Shown in pieces: positions 62,680-64,000 of a stretch of 64,000 bases of DNA. Both the position numbers and the translations under genes were made by a program. Origin of the DNA: JACRLW01 sp050181465 (GTDB lineage: Bacteria > Planctomycetota > UBA1135 > UBA2386); the NCBI GenBank assembly GCA_050181465.1, contig JBFXDD010000010.1, forward strand, positions 62,001 through 126,000. Direction: 5' to 3'. The notes beneath the pieces were generated by a model that saw only the letters and a list, made by a program, of their open reading frames with translations, searched no databases and was not told the origin of the DNA. Numbering within the stretch: position 1 is the first letter of the stretch; every line of letters starts with the position of its first letter.

Positions 62680-64000
62680 GCCGTCGCCGTCGTCTCGATC
62701 CCGACCTCGCGCAGCAATCGCGGCGCCGGGAGGACCGACTCCAGGCACCATAGGACGTAGCGGATATCGACGCTGACGTTGCGCGATCGCGCCGCATTCC
62801 AGCCGAAGTCACCGGCGACGTTCTCGAAGACGCGGTCGAAGTTCAGGCCCACGAGTTCGCCGCGACCGTTGATGACGCACGATCCGGAGTTGCCGCCCGT
62901 GGTGTCGCCGTCGCTGAGGAAGCAGACGGGTACGTCGCCGATGCGCGGGTCGAAGAAGCGGCTCTTCGTGCGCGTCTCGGCCGCCTTTCGCAAGGCGGCC
63001 GGTGCGTCGAAAGGCTCGGCGCCGGTGTGCTTGGCCAAGAGACCCGCAACGGTGGTGTGCGGCGTGTAGTACGCGCCGTCCTTCGGCGAGTAGCCCTTCA
63101 CGTTGGCGATCGAGACCCGCAGCGTGCTGTTCGCGTCCGGGTAGAACGATGCGCCTCGCCATTCCTCCTGCGCGAGGATCCAGCGACGACCGACATCGAG
63201 TCGACGGCCGTCGAACTCCAGAGCGCGACGACCGGCGGCGTCGCGTTCCGCGGCGAAGCCGAGGCAGAGCTTCACCAGCGGGTCCGTGCTCGCGGCGACC
63301 GCGTCGCGACCGCCTCGAACCAGTTGCAATCGCCCGTCCGCAGTGCGAAGGGGTGAGTTCGCGAACAGGCGTTGCACGACGCCGATCGTCGCATCCCGCG
63401 TGCGGGGCGAGAGCGCTGCTCGACCTTCGAACTCGTTCGTGTCGTCGAGTCGGCGAACCTCGTTGAGCAGGATGGTCAGGATCGGGAGCTGCACCTCGTC
63501 GAAGTCGACCCAATCTTGGTCGCTCTGCACTCGCTTGGCTTGGCTGTCGGTCAGTTCCGCGGCGGCGTCGCGATCGGCGGCAAAGCTCACGAGGTCGACG
63601 AGCGAGCGCAGCGAGGGGGCGATCCGTGGCGAGAGGACGAGTCCGAGCACGAGATCCTTGACGGTCGTCTTCTGCTCCTCGGTATCGAGTGCCGCCAATT
63701 CGTCGAGCACCGCGCCGTGGCGGGCCCGCCGCGACGGATCGGCGGCGAGCCATTCGCGGAACAGCGCCTCTTCGGCACGCTTGCGATCCACGACACCGTT
63801 CCGAGCCAGCCCGGCGACCATGCCTGCGGCGTTCTTCTGAACGTTCGCGAGACTCTTGATCGTGCTCGCGTAGCGGAGTTGTTCGGCGTCACCTGCCTTC
63901 GCCTTGGCTTCGAGCACGGCGATGATCCGAGTCAGGAGGTCGAGTCGTAACGGGTAGTAGATGCCCTCACGGTCGCTGACCGCGACAGAACTCTCGTAGC
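62631..64000 (-). CDS. S46 family dipeptidyl peptidase (DPP7/DPP11-like), 5' end outside window
   Basis: The frame is open to the right edge of the window, so only the C-terminal part of about 456 residues is visible (the family is about 700). The nucleophile region is TTGGNSGSCVINGRGELVGL with Ser, followed by LNFDRVFENVAGDFGW and RNVSVDIRYVLWCLES, all hallmarks of S46 serine peptidases. The visible start near the window edge contains EGIYYPLRLDLLTRIIAVLE. Such periplasmic exopeptidases remove dipeptides from oligopeptides and are common in Bacteroidota and Planctomycetota. The catalytic His and Asp would be upstream, beyond the window. Confidence 0.9.
   Translation of the reverse strand, partial: YESSVAVSDREGIYYPLRLDLLTRIIAVLEAKAKAGDAEQLRYASTIKSLANVQKNAAGMVAGLARNGVVDRKRAEEALFREWLAADPSRRARHGAVLDELAALDTEEQKTTVKDLVLGLVLSPRIAPSLRSLVDLVSFAADRDAAAELTDSQAKRVQSDQDWVDFDEVQLPILTILLNEVRRLDDTNEFEGRAALSPRTRDATIGVVQRLFANSPLRTADGRLQLVRGGRDAVAASTDPLVKLCLGFAAERDAAGRRALEFDGRRLDVGRRWILAQEEWRGASFYPDANSTLRVSIANVKGYSPKDGAYYTPHTTVAGLLAKHTGAEPFDAPAALRKAAETRTKSRFFDPRIGDVPVCFLSDGDTTGGNSGSCVINGRGELVGLNFDRVFENVAGDFGWNAARSRNVSVDIRYVLWCLESVLPAPRLLREVGIETTATAQASAGSNTATSGSSR

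Overview
The window looks like a piece of a high-GC planctomycete-type (Planctomycetota) genome, probably from an assembled metagenome. The evidence is a PSCyt1-type c-type cytochrome domain fused to leucine-rich repeats, a BlaI/BlaR1 pair, futalosine-pathway menaquinone genes (mqnB, mqnD), many secreted proteins of unknown function, and a long MoxR / DUF58 / BatA-VWA operon with prenyltransferase-like and DUF4175-like partners. Two 100-N gaps are each flanked by an exact 127-bp duplication, which is the signature of contigs joined without merging a k=127 overlap. Removing 227 bp at each gap restores full-length gcvP and corA frames.

Layout. 1-3680: 3' part of a large hypothetical protein, then a BlaI repressor, M56 peptidase and DUF1579 operon behind a promoter/operator. 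3688-10368 (minus): six genes overlapping by 4-14 bp (LhgO-like oxidase, glucose-1-phosphate cytidylyltransferase, NAD-dependent epimerase, three C-methyltransferase-type proteins), read as branched or deoxy-sugar biosynthesis. 10456-11954: mqnB-mqnD. 12137-24948: PSCyt1-LRR-YHS protein, tRNA-Arg, hotdog thioesterase, secreted beta-propeller, truC-like pseudouridine synthase, gcvP, alpha/beta hydrolase, corA, rsmE, a small membrane protein and a GGDEF protein. 25152-28975: rpsB-tsf-pyrH-frr, tRNA-Lys and a Trm112-like protein. 29393-32487: a PpiD/SurA-like chaperone and an Fe/Mn superoxide dismutase. 32649-51273 (minus): a nine-gene, roughly 18.6-kb MoxR/VWA operon. 51454-53124: ftsB-like gene and eno. 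53370-61103: three related secreted proteins resembling inactivated gluzincin peptidases, a secreted coiled-coil protein, a di-haem cytochrome c peroxidase-like protein and a TatD nuclease. 61302-64000: upp-like, hpt-like and a 5'-truncated S46 peptidase.

The most unusual non-coding signal is a family of about 180-bp nested-palindrome elements (five full copies and one internally deleted copy). They sit between every convergent gene pair in the window that has room for one, and in some cases supply the stop codon of the neighbouring gene. The most interesting protein-level signals are the nine-gene MoxR/VWA operon and the three-member pseudo-peptidase-like family. No CRISPR array, rRNA, prophage or transposase gene was seen.
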